Origin: UBA2336 sp964419145
GTDB lineage: Bacteria; Bacteroidota; Bacteroidia; Cytophagales; Cyclobacteriaceae
Assembly: GCA_964419145.1 (NCBI GenBank)
Contig: CAYQOM010000001.1
Location: 620,001-684,000 of the forward strand
DNA: 64,000 nucleotides
Direction: 5' to 3'
In this document: one piece after another, positions 8,462 through 17,677 of the stretch
How positions within the stretch are numbered: the first letter of the stretch is position 1
Layout: each line of letters opens with the position of its first letter
Notes under the pieces: model-generated
Database searches by the model: none
Told to the model about the DNA's origin: nothing
What the model saw: only the letters and a program-made list of their open reading frames with translations
Translations under genes and position numbers: made by a program

Positions 8462-10660
8462 TTAAATTTTTCCCCGCAAGGAAATGATTACGTTTCTTCC
8501 GGGTGCGGAGATGCCGGATGAATAAGGCCTATAGCGTTTGTCGAGGATGTTCTCAACACCGACATCAATGGTTAGAAATTTTATTCCGTTCCAGGAAGTT
8601 TTCAGGTTCATCGTCCACCAGGCGGGCGCATACGGATTTCCATTTTTATCCAGGGCATATAAATGCTCATCTCCCTGTTCTGAAAAGGCAAGATTCCGAA
8701 AAGGGATCGCTCCGTTGTAAACAGAGTAAAGATCAAGCTTCCATTTTGATTTGGAGAAAATGACATGGGTAGCGCCAAACGTTGGAGCGATGTGTGTGGG
8801 GGGAGCATTTAGTCCGGTTGATGGATCTTCTTCTTTTCCATTTTGAAAGTTGATGGAGGAAGTTAGTTGCAAGTGATCAGTAAATCGCCAGTCAAGTCCG
8901 AGTTGAACACCGTACACGTAAAGTGAACTGATGTTTTGCAGGGCCAGCACACGGCTTAACGTTCCATCAAAATCGATGCTGTCTTGTCCGTTGAATGTAA
9001 ACGGAGCCCGCGAGATGGCATCCTTCATAAAGGTGTAATACAGGCCGCCATCGATTTTAATTTTTTTGTTGAGGTTGGCGGCTGCTCCGATTTCAACATT
9101 GTAAGCTACCTCTGGCTTCAATGTGGGATTAGGCACCACCACATTGCCGGGCTGTGAATCGAAAACCTTTCCGATATCGTCAACATTGGGTGCGCGGAAT
9201 CCCGTTGAGAAATTGAAAAACACTTTCCAGGTTTCCTTCGGACTGTAAACACTTCCGATACTGTAAGTAAGTTGATTGTTTTTCAGCTCCGCACGATCGA
9301 ACGGAAAATCAAAGAATGCTTTATCAAACGTTGCATTGGTTGAAACATGGGTAAACCGGCTGCTCAGCGTGAAAAGCATCGCTTTGTTCAATTTGTACTT
9401 CATGCTCAGGTATGCGGCCATGGTTCGCCAATCGGAATTATCAGGGTAGCGTGTTGATAAAGGCGAAATGTTTTCTGTGTTTATGTTTAGCCGATAGGCT
9501 GAAGAGTTTACGGTATTGGTGATGAACTCTGCGCCATAAAACAACTGTACTTTATCTGAGAGCACTTTATCCAGATCAAGATTGGCCGACCAGGCGAATA
9601 ACTGTTCAAACCGGTTGTTTCGGTTTGCACTTCCAAAATTTCGGTTGTGCCGGCTTTCCTCATAATCCTGATAGCCGATGACCATGCGCGCGGCATCAAA
9701 CAATGATGTTGATTTAACATAGTTTACCTGCAGGCTGTGCATTTGCCATTTCTGCGGACCGTAGTACCATTCTGCACTTGTAAAATCTCCATTCTCATTT
9801 TTTAGAATTAACCGGTCGTACCGATCGTACCGCGATGTTTTGGAATAATGAAAGGCATAGTGAATGTCCCAACTTGCGTTGGGGCGAAATCTTACTTTTT
9901 GCATGGCGTTGAGTTGGTTATAGCCAGTGGTTAGCTGCAACGTTGGATCAGCATTCAGGCGAATGACATCCGTATCATTTTCACGCGCTACATATTCGTT
10001 ACGCAAGTATTCATCCGGTCCGTTTTTGCCTTGTTTCAGATCGCCAAAGTCAGCGTAGGTAAGGCTGGAGACAAATCCCCATTTTTTTGTTCCCATAGTC
10101 ACATCTGCATGGGTTGTGTTTTCCTGGTTGGCTGATGAATAGCGCATCAAGGCATTGGCCGTTACCGCAAAAGGTTTGTCAACTGCGAGTTTGGGTTGAA
10201 GCGTATGAAAATCCATAACGCCACCAATGGCATCGCTGCCATACACTACGGAACCTGGACCAAATATCACTTCTGAGTTTTCGATAATGTTTGGATCAAG
10301 CGAAATAACATTTTGGACATTGCCGCTGCGGAAGATGGCGTTGTTAAAACGCACGCCATCCACCACCAGCAACACACGGTTGGTTGCAAAGCCACGAATC
10401 ATCGGGCTGCCCCCACCCAGCTGACTCTTCTGCACAAACACCTGATTAGAGAGGCTCAGCAGATCGGCCGCGGTTTGCGGGTTTTGAAATTGAATTAACG
10501 AGGCATCAATTTTCGTTACACGGTTGGGAATTTCACGAAGGTTTTCTTCCCAGCGGTTTACAGAAATGACCACCTCTTCCAAAAGCCTGGTTGTGTCTGC
10601 CCGTTGTGCATGCGTATAGAAGTGCAGCACAAGCAGACAGACCACAAGTATTATTCTCAT
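8462..10660 (-). CDS. TonB-dependent outer-membrane receptor (iron/heme type)
   Basis: 732 residues. The signal peptide (1-18, ending HAQ) is followed by a TonB-box-like segment LLEEVVISVNR and a plug domain (~40-155) with GGGSPMIRGFATNRVLLVVDGVRFNN and VIFGPGSVVYGSDAIGGVMDF. A 22-strand-type barrel ends NVIISLRGKI, with VENILDKRYRPYSSGISAPGR near the C-terminus. Plug and barrel motifs are nearest to the heme/hemoglobin and ferric-chelate receptor group. There is no carboxypeptidase-like N-terminal extension. Pairing with a PepSY membrane protein supports iron uptake; the actual ligand is unknown. The ATG at 10660 is used. A weak -7-like CATATTTG lies at 10685-10692 on this strand. Confidence 0.88.
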   Translation of the reverse strand: MRIILVVCLLVLHFYTHAQRADTTRLLEEVVISVNRWEENLREIPNRVTKIDASLIQFQNPQTAADLLSLSNQVFVQKSQLGGGSPMIRGFATNRVLLVVDGVRFNNAIFRSGNVQNVISLDPNIIENSEVIFGPGSVVYGSDAIGGVMDFHTLQPKLAVDKPFAVTANALMRYSSANQENTTHADVTMGTKKWGFVSSLTYADFGDLKQGKNGPDEYLRNEYVARENDTDVIRLNADPTLQLTTGYNQLNAMQKVRFRPNASWDIHYAFHYSKTSRYDRYDRLILKNENGDFTSAEWYYGPQKWQMHSLQVNYVKSTSLFDAARMVIGYQDYEESRHNRNFGSANRNNRFEQLFAWSANLDLDKVLSDKVQLFYGAEFITNTVNSSAYRLNINTENISPLSTRYPDNSDWRTMAAYLSMKYKLNKAMLFTLSSRFTHVSTNATFDKAFFDFPFDRAELKNNQLTYSIGSVYSPKETWKVFFNFSTGFRAPNVDDIGKVFDSQPGNVVVPNPTLKPEVAYNVEIGAAANLNKKIKIDGGLYYTFMKDAISRAPFTFNGQDSIDFDGTLSRVLALQNISSLYVYGVQLGLDWRFTDHLQLTSSINFQNGKEEDPSTGLNAPPTHIAPTFGATHVIFSKSKWKLDLYSVYNGAIPFRNLAFSEQGDEHLYALDKNGNPYAPAWWTMNLKTSWNGIKFLTIDVGVENILDKRYRPYSSGISAPGRNVIISLRGKI

Positions 10661-10704
10661 GTTAGTATGAAAGCGTTAAATCAAATATGTGTTCCAACTT
10701 TAAA

Positions 10705-10769
10705 CACATAGGAACATAGATCACATAGAATTTTGGTAGAAAAAACTATGTGCCCTATGTGCCTATGTG
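10705..10769. repeat. Inverted repeat upstream of the TonB receptor
   Basis: Two 24-base arms, 10705-10728 and 10746-10769, pair with three mismatches around a 17-base spacer. Each arm is itself built from three CATAG/CTATG units about 8 bases apart. Weaker pairing extends a few bases outward on both sides. It lies between the divided transcription units ending at 10810 and starting at 10660, both leftward. It could be a terminator-like hairpin for the upstream gene (no T run is obvious), a dispersed repeat or a binding region. Confidence 0.7.
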
Positions 10770-10809
10770 GTTCAAAAAATTGTGAAAATTTTTCAAGAAT
10801 TCTCTTAAC

Positions 10810-11316
10810 TCATCTGGGGGGAGGGGAGTCGATGATTGAGATAAAATCGACAAAAGTTTTATTGTAGAAAGTCAGCGATAAGGATTTTGCAGGTAGTGCG
10901 GTTAAGTTGTATTCAAACTGAACCGGCAGGTAATGGAGGACACTGAATAACGAAATGGATGGTGGTGTTTGCGTTGAATCGTTTTGAAGATTGTTCACTA
11001 CAGCATTTAAAAATGAAAACAGGTTGTCTTCATCTTCATCATACACACCGTAAACAAAAAGTTTTGAATCCCTTTCAACAACACGAGCAATATCGAACAT
11101 GTTGCCATCAACTTTTATTTCGTGTTCTTCTACGCGGGCTTGTTTGAATTCTTCCGGTGTTAGTATAATGAGTTCAAGTTCTTCTTCCGGCAATGTAGCC
11201 AGCAGGGCGCGCATCTCACGTTTTATTTGCAGTGCACGAAAAGCAAAGTAAAGATACGAGCCGGCAAAGTTGGCCAGTAAAAGTGTAAGCAACAATATGG
11301 AAATGAAGCGCCTCAC
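10810..11316 (-). CDS. Hypothetical membrane-anchored protein
   Basis: 168 residues, not recognised. It opens with GTG; residues ~4-28 form one hydrophobic segment (FISILLLTLLLANFAGSYLYF), so it is a signal anchor or uncleaved signal. The rest is acidic and soluble-looking: EEELELIILTPEEFKQARVEEHEIKVDGNMFDIARV and DEDEDNLFSFLNAVVNNLQND, ending IIDSPPPR. It sits between a large amidohydrolase gene with its own terminator and the TonB receptor, all on the same strand. I infer that it may belong with the receptor operon, but the inverted repeat in between argues for separate transcription. Confidence 0.6.
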   Translation of the reverse strand: MRRFISILLLTLLLANFAGSYLYFAFRALQIKREMRALLATLPEEELELIILTPEEFKQARVEEHEIKVDGNMFDIARVVERDSKLFVYGVYDEDEDNLFSFLNAVVNNLQNDSTQTPPSISLFSVLHYLPVQFEYNLTALPAKSLSLTFYNKTFVDFISIIDSPPPR

Positions 11317-11338
11317 AAAGCGAAGGTAGGTAAAAGAA

Positions 11339-11370
11339 AGATGTCCTGTACTTGTCGGTACAGGACATCT
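11339..11370 (-). terminator. Terminator after the propeller-amidohydrolase gene
   Basis: Perfect 13-base arms at 11339-11351 and 11358-11370 with a 6-base loop. On the minus strand the stem is followed by a T-rich run (TTCTTTTA). It begins 8 bases past the stop codon at 11378. Confidence 0.8.
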
Positions 11371-11377
11371 TAACTGA

Positions 11378-14300
11378 CTATCGGATTCCAGGCAATGATG
11401 GAGTTGGTTTGCTCTGTTGCCAGTTGAAGTTTGCCTTTTTCGGGTTTGGATAAACTTCGTCTAGTGTGTTGCCGTCATACATTCTTCCGTTCTTCATCAA
11501 CTTGTTTACGGAGTTGGTGTTACGGATATTTTCCAACGGATTTTTATCGAGAATAATAAGGTCGGCCAGTTTGCCATCTTCGATTGAGCCCAGATCTCCA
11601 TCTAAACCAAGTGCTTTGGCTCCGTGAATGGTGGCTACTTTCAGGGCATTATGCTCAGATAATCCACCTGATTGCATGGACCACAATTCCCAATGATAGC
11701 CCAGGCCCTGTAACTGTCCGTGTGAACCCACACCGGCATTTCCACCAGCAGCCACATAATTTTTCAGGAACGCAGCATGATCCGGGAATACGTGTTCTTC
11801 GAACATAAACCATCCTGGTCTTCTCCGCGATTTTGAATCTAATTCTGATTTCGGTGTGAAGTAATTCAGCTTCGGATCACCGTTTACATTTTCGGTAGCG
11901 TAGAAATAGTTCTCCGCCCAAGGTCCGCCATAGGAAACCAATAAGGTTGGCGTATAGGTTGTTCCTGATTTTGCCAGAAATGTATTGAAGTCGTTATACA
12001 ATGGATAGATCGGGAATGCGTGTTCATGCCCCGGATAACCATCCTGAATTTGGGTAAGGTTGAGTTTGAAATCCAAACCACCTTCTGTTGTGGGCATCAG
12101 TTGCTGCTCTTTTGCAGCCATGATAATCCACTGGCGGTGCTGACGATTACCTGTGAGGTACATCTTGATGGTTTTGGTGTTGTAGTACTCTGAATATTGC
12201 TTCAGCACATTTCGCGCATGATCCAGGTCTTTTATGTTATACATCCAAAAGCCAACACCGGGACCGGTTGAATAAACTCTTGGTCCAGGGATTTGTCCTG
12301 CATCCACCATGTCGGCATACGTGAGCACATCGGTGGTTGCGGTTTGTGGATCGCGCGTAGTGGTTACACCGTAGGCTAAGTTGGCTGCGTACATCCACAC
12401 TTCATTTTTGTGCAAGCCCCACTGTGGCCACATGTGTGCATGGGTGTCAACAAAACCTGGCACAATGGTTTTTCCGGTCATGTCCATTTTCTGAACAGCG
12501 CCATCAACCGTTATACTGCCGGCAACTCCAACTTGCTTAATGCGATTGTTTTCGATCAGGATATCACCACGCTCAATGACCTCATCACCTTTCATGGTAA
12601 TGATGCGGGCGTTGGTAAGTAAAACTTTACCGGAGGGAATATCGCGCGGCACCGTAACCTTTACCCGAATTTCTGCCGGCTTGTAGCCTTCATCTTTCTT
12701 GTCGTCACCGTTCTTTTTCTCTTCAGTTTTTCCTTCCTCTTTGGCTTTTGCTTCCTCTGCTTTCTTTTTCTTCAGCTCCTCCTCTTTTGTTTTGGCTTCA
12801 TCGATGTCGTAGGTGAAGAAGGCATTGCCAATAGACCAGTACACTTTCTTTCCGGTATTATTCCAACTGGCGAACTGCCCACCAATGGTGGTGAGTTTGC
12901 GTGCAGGGAACTGCGCATTTTCAGGATTGGAAACGGAAATTTTGGGAGTTTCACCACCGGTTTTCGGAACCGTAACTACGTAAATGTCATTGTTGATTTG
13001 TGCCATGGCCTGATCGCCTTCGGGCGCCATCATCACTACGCTGGCATTGGAAGGTTGCTGCTGTGGCTCGCGTTCTGTTTCGGCCAGCATGCAGTGGTTT
13101 ACATAATCATCATGATCGTGATCGTGCGTGGTGCCATACACGGTAATGCCGGTAACTTTTACATGTTCTTTCTCATCGGTTCCATCCCAACGCATAGAAA
13201 TCAAACCTTTTCCTCCATGATACAGGTAAATACGATCATCATTTTTTACAAAGTGCGGAACACCCCGTCCTTTGGATTTATCGATGACCGTTACAGCACC
13301 ACCTTCTGTTGAAATCCATGCCAGACTTTCTTTTGCTTTAAATGCAAACGGACCATCGGCATCTTTGAAAAACTGAGCAGGTCCTTGCAAGAAAATAATT
13401 CGATTGCTTTTGTACGACCAGGCCGGATCTGAATACACACCGCTTGATGAAGTAAGTTTTACCGGCTTTGCTCCTTTCGCTTTGAAATTTATTTTATACA
13501 AACTGCCGCCCACATTTTCTTCCCAGCTTACCCACGCCAGCTGACTACCATCCGGACTCCAGGCTGGCATAGCTTCGGTGAAGTTAAAATTGGTAACACG
13601 CTTAGGTGTACCATTGGGCAAATCCATAAGATACAATCTGTTTAATGCAGTAAAGGCAAGTTGCTTTCCATCAGGAGATACTTTTCCATCACGGATTTGC
13701 GTGACGATCATTTCCTTCTCATCACTGATCGGGTATTTGAAATCGAGTTTTGGTCCGAGCTCTAACTGAACATCAACTTCAAACGGAATTTGAACAGCGT
13801 TTCCTCCGGCAACCGGAATGCGCCAGATTTTACCACCGTAAGAAGCAACAACTTCCTTACTGTCTGGTGTGAATGACATCGCGGGAAGTACACCCATGGG
13901 TGCGATAGACTCCTGCTCATCACGCTGAACCGGATAAGCGAGCCAACGTTCTTCACCCGATTTTAAATCGCGAAGCAAGAGGCCCGTGTGTTCATTGTGC
14001 CGCGAACCATAGACCAACCACTTTCCATCGGGTGATGGTGTTGGGGTAAAGGCCGACCCATAGCGATTCGTCTGCGCTTCCGTTTCTCCTGTTTCGCGAT
14101 CGTATGTACCCAATTGATATTGCGGTAACTGTGCATTGTAATTCCACGCACCGATGCGTTGTGCAAACCAGATGTAACGACTGTCCGGACCGAAAGCAGG
14201 TTCAACAACTTTCAGGTTATCGGGCTTGCTTATGAGCTGTGCGCCACCGCCACCATCTTTGTGGTACAAAAACAGTTTCAGGTTTCTTCTGCCTTTTGAA

Positions 14301-14767
14301 ACCACCACGTAGTTTCCATCGGGTGTCCAATCGGCTGATTGATACGTGTCGGTGTTGCCTTTTGTGATCTGTAAGGAATCTTTTTTATCGAGTGAATAAC
14401 GCCAAACATTTTCACCCCCACTTCTGTCGGAAATGAAAAGGAGGTGCTTTCCGTCTGGGCTGAATTTGGGATGCGAATCGAACGCTAAACCACTGGTGAA
14501 GCGCTCAGCTTTCCCGCCACCAAAGGGCAATAGGTAAATGTCTCCCAGAAAATCGAAGGCAATGGTTTTACCATCCGGACTAACATCCAGCGACATCCAT
14601 GTTCCTTCCGTAGATTTTATGTGAACCGTACGGTCGGATTCCAGGGGCAGGTCTTTCTTTTTTTTAGTTTCTTTTTTTGTGCTGTCGGTTTTGACTTCTT
14701 TTTTATCATCCTGTCCGCTAACGAGCAAGACGGACAGCATGAACAACGCCAAGTAAAATGATTTCAT
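11378..14767 (-). CDS. Secreted PD40 beta-propeller/amidohydrolase fusion
   Basis: 1129 residues. A signal peptide (1-18) precedes a Lys/Glu/Thr-rich linker. A tricorn/TolB-like propeller (~45-600) with repeated PDGK and WSPDG units follows: VSPDGKTIAFDF, FSPDGKHLLFISDRSG, WTPDGNYVVVSKG. An Ala/Glu/Lys-rich bridge (~650-685) leads to an imidazolonepropionase-like amidohydrolase domain (~700-1110) with metal motif VDTHAHMWPQ and C-terminal GSIEDGKLADLIILDKNP. The His-rich loop THDHDHDDYVNH may bind metal. Members of this family are thought to act on periplasmic amide or peptide substrates, but none is established here. It is monocistronic, with a terminator at 11339-11370. Compare the split pair at 15520-17677. 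Confidence 0.88.
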   Translation of the reverse strand: MKSFYLALFMLSVLLVSGQDDKKEVKTDSTKKETKKKKDLPLESDRTVHIKSTEGTWMSLDVSPDGKTIAFDFLGDIYLLPFGGGKAERFTSGLAFDSHPKFSPDGKHLLFISDRSGGENVWRYSLDKKDSLQITKGNTDTYQSADWTPDGNYVVVSKGRRNLKLFLYHKDGGGGAQLISKPDNLKVVEPAFGPDSRYIWFAQRIGAWNYNAQLPQYQLGTYDRETGETEAQTNRYGSAFTPTPSPDGKWLVYGSRHNEHTGLLLRDLKSGEERWLAYPVQRDEQESIAPMGVLPAMSFTPDSKEVVASYGGKIWRIPVAGGNAVQIPFEVDVQLELGPKLDFKYPISDEKEMIVTQIRDGKVSPDGKQLAFTALNRLYLMDLPNGTPKRVTNFNFTEAMPAWSPDGSQLAWVSWEENVGGSLYKINFKAKGAKPVKLTSSSGVYSDPAWSYKSNRIIFLQGPAQFFKDADGPFAFKAKESLAWISTEGGAVTVIDKSKGRGVPHFVKNDDRIYLYHGGKGLISMRWDGTDEKEHVKVTGITVYGTTHDHDHDDYVNHCMLAETEREPQQQPSNASVVMMAPEGDQAMAQINNDIYVVTVPKTGGETPKISVSNPENAQFPARKLTTIGGQFASWNNTGKKVYWSIGNAFFTYDIDEAKTKEEELKKKKAEEAKAKEEGKTEEKKNGDDKKDEGYKPAEIRVKVTVPRDIPSGKVLLTNARIITMKGDEVIERGDILIENNRIKQVGVAGSITVDGAVQKMDMTGKTIVPGFVDTHAHMWPQWGLHKNEVWMYAANLAYGVTTTRDPQTATTDVLTYADMVDAGQIPGPRVYSTGPGVGFWMYNIKDLDHARNVLKQYSEYYNTKTIKMYLTGNRQHRQWIIMAAKEQQLMPTTEGGLDFKLNLTQIQDGYPGHEHAFPIYPLYNDFNTFLAKSGTTYTPTLLVSYGGPWAENYFYATENVNGDPKLNYFTPKSELDSKSRRRPGWFMFEEHVFPDHAAFLKNYVAAGGNAGVGSHGQLQGLGYHWELWSMQSGGLSEHNALKVATIHGAKALGLDGDLGSIEDGKLADLIILDKNPLENIRNTNSVNKLMKNGRMYDGNTLDEVYPNPKKANFNWQQSKPTPSLPGIR

Positions 14768-14848
14768 AAAATGTATGTTAATGAATACAAAGAATACCGA
14801 TAAATGTATTTAAAGTTATCGGAATTATACAGGAGGGTGTAAACGTAC

Positions 14849-15478
14849 TTAAGAGAACAAATTGTTGATCTCCAGGTCGATGCGGTTCACGATAAAGGAA
14901 AAGTCCTCTACCCGTTCTACAAAGTCGAGGTCGTTTACGTTTACAATTAACAGCTTGCCGTGTTTGTAATTGCTGATCCAGTTTTCGTAGTGCTCGTTCA
15001 GGTTTTTCAGGTAATCCAGCCGCATGGCGTATTCGTATTCACGCCCCCGTTTTTGAATTTGCCGAACAAGTTTCGGGATGTCCGATCGGAGGTAAATCAA
15101 CAAGTCGGGTGCCTGCACAAAGTCGATCATGGAATTGAAAATGTCCAGGTAGCTTTGGTAGTCGCGGTCGCTGATGTGCCCGCTTTTGTGCAGGTTGGCG
15201 GCAAAAATGTAGGCATCTTCGTAAATGGTACGGTCCTGCACGGTTGTATTTTCGTTGGCCCGGATTTCATTGACCTGACGGAACCGGCTATTCAGGAAAT
15301 AGATTTGCAGGTGAAAAGCCCAGCGGGTCATGTCATTATAAAAATCCTTCAGGTAGGGGTTTTTATCTACAGATTCATAGAGAGGCGTCCAACCGTAATG
15401 CTTTGATAGCTTTTCGGCCAGGGTGGTTTTACCCGAACCTATGTTTCCGGAGATGGCAATGTGCTTGAGCTTTTTCAT
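14849..15478 (-). CDS. Deoxynucleoside kinase
   Basis: 209 residues from the ATG at 15478. It phosphorylates deoxynucleosides (dA/dC/dG type) in the cytoplasmic salvage route. Walker A is GNIGSGKTT (~9-17), substrate residues lie around YESVDKNPYLKDFY and WAFHLQIYFLNSRF, the catalytic/ERS-like segment is QDRTIYEDAYIF and the Arg-rich lid is QKRGREYEYAMR. The longer frame to a TTG at 15490 would start inside the -7 box at 15488-15495, so I chose the ATG. Which deoxynucleoside is preferred cannot be read from the sequence. Confidence 0.9.
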   Translation of the reverse strand: MKKLKHIAISGNIGSGKTTLAEKLSKHYGWTPLYESVDKNPYLKDFYNDMTRWAFHLQIYFLNSRFRQVNEIRANENTTVQDRTIYEDAYIFAANLHKSGHISDRDYQSYLDIFNSMIDFVQAPDLLIYLRSDIPKLVRQIQKRGREYEYAMRLDYLKNLNEHYENWISNYKHGKLLIVNVNDLDFVERVEDFSFIVNRIDLEINNLFS

Positions 15479-15487
15479 GTAGGGGGG

Positions 15488-15495
15488 CAAATATA
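15488..15495 (-). promoter_or_regulatory. -7 box for the deoxynucleoside kinase
   Basis: TATATTTG on the minus strand matches TAnnTTTG exactly. Only 9 bases (GCCCCCCTA plus C run) separate it from the ATG at 15478, so the 5' leader is at most a few bases. No strong -33 TTTG is seen. Confidence 0.6.
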
Positions 15496-15519
15496 ATTCA
15501 ATGTTCGATTTGCCAGAAT

Positions 15520-16382
15520 TTATTCCTCCACAACAATAGCAAGTTTGGTCATGCTGTTATTTGTCGCTAACCGCGTAATGCCTTTTAACAAGAAATTGGA
15601 AGGCATTATAACAGGACTCCATTGTTTTTTCTTGGATACCCAATAGAAAAGTTTTTCACCATCACTCATCAAAATCTTTCCATCCGATGTCCACGCCAGG
15701 TCTTCCCGATTGGGTAAGGTTGGTGTAATTGTTACAATCATTCCGGTTGCACTTTCGTATTTTTTAATATGCCACTCCTCCCCTTGTTTATCGATAAAAC
15801 TAATGTCATTTGTTCCCGGAATGCGATGCAGCGATCTTCCAATGTTCTCAGCCAGCACCACATCTTTTTTTTCGGATATAGAATATAACCGGAGTGTGTT
15901 CGGGCGACCTAACACAAAGAGCATAAGCGCATCATCATTTATCCATGCGTGATAGCCCACGGTGAGGTTGTCGACAACAATAACAGGCTCTCCTCCGTCA
16001 ATCGGGTACTTGCCCAAATCCTGCGCACCATTGTCGCGTTGAATGATGCAGGAAATAAATTTTCTATCAGGCGTTACCGTGGGAGAATATTCCCGTTCGG
16101 ATGTATTCGTAAACTTTTTGGTTTCTCCGGTTTCATAGTTATAGACCATAATGTCAGTTCTGCCGGATTCATCAGCAGATGAAAAATAAACGAGCGGTTT
16201 TTCCGGATGGAAATGTGGCTGGTTATCGTACCCGCTTCGGTTGGTGATGTTTTTGGGGTTTACCAATTGAATGCTATTCTTTTGACCTTCAAATCAAACA
16301 AATAGATCTCAGTTCCAGGTGGTTGCTGCGCCACAAGCTGTGCACCAAATAACAAGAGAGGTAGTATAAAAATTGTTTTCAT
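15520..16382 (-). pseudogene. Secreted TolB/PD40 beta-propeller protein, frameshifted
   Basis: The long frame (15520-16266, TTG start, 248 residues) lacks a signal peptide. Directly upstream, in another frame from the ATG at 16382, lies a clean signal peptide and domain start: MKTIFILPLLLFGAQLVAQQ, then PPGTEIYLFDLKVK. That frame then hits a stop. The two frames join smoothly if one A is added to the A-run at 16280-16283 (minus strand CAAAAG), giving VKKNSIQLVNPKNI. Downstream are propeller motifs: YDNQPHFHPEKPLVYFSS, DIMVYNYETGETKKFTN, EDLAWTSDGKILM. Either a real one-base deletion or a consensus error. The amidohydrolase gene at 16418 is divergent. Confidence 0.8.
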
Positions 16383-16417
16383 AGAGAAATTCAGAGAATT
16401 AAAACTAACTTTTCTGA

Positions 16418-17677
16418 ATGAAAGCAACAGTAACCTTAACTCTTTTTCTTTTTACATTCAGTCTTTTTGCACAAAGCAAATACTATCTGCAAGCCGATCG
16501 TGTGTTTGACGGACAAGAAATGTGCGAAGGCTGGGCCGTTTTGATAGACGGAAATAAAATTGTTGCAGCCGGACCATCAGCAGAACTGAAAGCACCTAAA
16601 GACGCTACCATATTGCGATTTTCAAACAGCACCTTGTTGCCTGGCCTGATTGAAGGACATTCCCATCTGTTTCTTTATCCGTACAACATAACCGATTGGG
16701 ATACGCAGGTATTGAAAGAATCGGATAACTACCGGATGGCCCGGGCAACGGTTCATGCCAAAAACACCTTGATGGCTGGCTTCACTACCGTTCGTGATTT
16801 AGGAACAGAAGGCGCAGGTTATGCAGACGTGGCCCTGAAGCGTGCGATTAATGAAGGCATCATTCCGGGGCCACGCATGGTTGTGGCCGGTCGGGCAATT
16901 GTTTCCACAGGCTCTTATGGCCCGAAAGGCTATGATGAAGATTCAAAGATTATGCTGGGGGCCGAACCTGCAGATGGCAATGAATTGATTCGTGTGGTTC
17001 GTGACCAGATTGGTAAGGGCGCTGATTTTATAAAAGTTTATGCCGATTACCGATGGGGAACGAAGGGAGAAGATCAGCCTTCCTTTACATTGGATGAACT
17101 GAAACTTGTGAACGAGGTAACCCGAAGTAGCGGTCGTTACCTGGTGTGTCATGCGAAGTCAAAAGAAGCCATGAAGCGCGCCATCCTTGCAGGAGCCGAA
17201 ACCATTGAACATGGCGATTACCTTGATGAAGAGATTGCCCAATTAATGAAACAACATAACGTAACCTATTACGCAACACTTGGTGCGGTTGATGCCATTC
17301 AGCAATACCGCGGATGGAAAAAAGGAAAAGATCCAGAGCCTGCTTTGGTACAACAAAAGAAACGAAGTTTTAAGATTGCGCTTGATAACGGTGTAACCAT
17401 TGGCATGGGTGGTGATGTTGGTGTATATCATCACGGGGAAAATGTGTATGAAATGGAGTTGATGATTGAGTATGGAATGAAACCGATTGATGTGTTGAAA
17501 GCTGCCACTACGGTTAATGCAAAAGCGCTTCACATGGAAAATGAAATTGGTGCAATCAAGCCAGGGTTATTGGCTGACATGGTTATTGTTCAGGGTGACC
17601 CTGCAAAATCCATTTCTGATTTGCGCAAAGTTGTTTTCGTTATGAAGGACGGAAAAATATATCGCCACGAAAAGTGA
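16418..17677 (+). CDS. Secreted amidohydrolase (imidazolonepropionase-like)
   Basis: 419 residues with a signal peptide (1-18, ending LFAQ). Metal-dependent amidohydrolase fold: first metal motif IEGHSHLF (~78-85), a likely Lys ligand in GADFIKVYADYRWG, then the His motifs LVCHAKSKEAM and ETIEHGDYLDEE, and Asp in TIGMGGDVGVYHHGENV. The C-terminal strand is GAIKPGLLADMVIVQGDP. Close in type to the C-terminal half of the 11378-14767 protein, and so possibly a periplasmic prolidase/amidase-like enzyme; the substrate is unknown. A TAACTTTT sequence at 16406-16413, one base off the -7 consensus, lies just before the ATG. Its stop overlaps the next gene's GTG by 4 bases. Confidence 0.87.
   Translation: MKATVTLTLFLFTFSLFAQSKYYLQADRVFDGQEMCEGWAVLIDGNKIVAAGPSAELKAPKDATILRFSNSTLLPGLIEGHSHLFLYPYNITDWDTQVLKESDNYRMARATVHAKNTLMAGFTTVRDLGTEGAGYADVALKRAINEGIIPGPRMVVAGRAIVSTGSYGPKGYDEDSKIMLGAEPADGNELIRVVRDQIGKGADFIKVYADYRWGTKGEDQPSFTLDELKLVNEVTRSSGRYLVCHAKSKEAMKRAILAGAETIEHGDYLDEEIAQLMKQHNVTYYATLGAVDAIQQYRGWKKGKDPEPALVQQKKRSFKIALDNGVTIGMGGDVGVYHHGENVYEMELMIEYGMKPIDVLKAATTVNAKALHMENEIGAIKPGLLADMVIVQGDPAKSISDLRKVVFVMKDGKIYRHEK

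Noticed and set aside
8503..8808. Frames opposite the TonB receptor
   Set aside because: Shadows of the receptor gene.
16400..16420. Possible programmed frameshift at the propeller gene
   Set aside because: No recognised slippery heptamer or stimulating structure is visible at 16280-16283; plain deletion or error is simpler.
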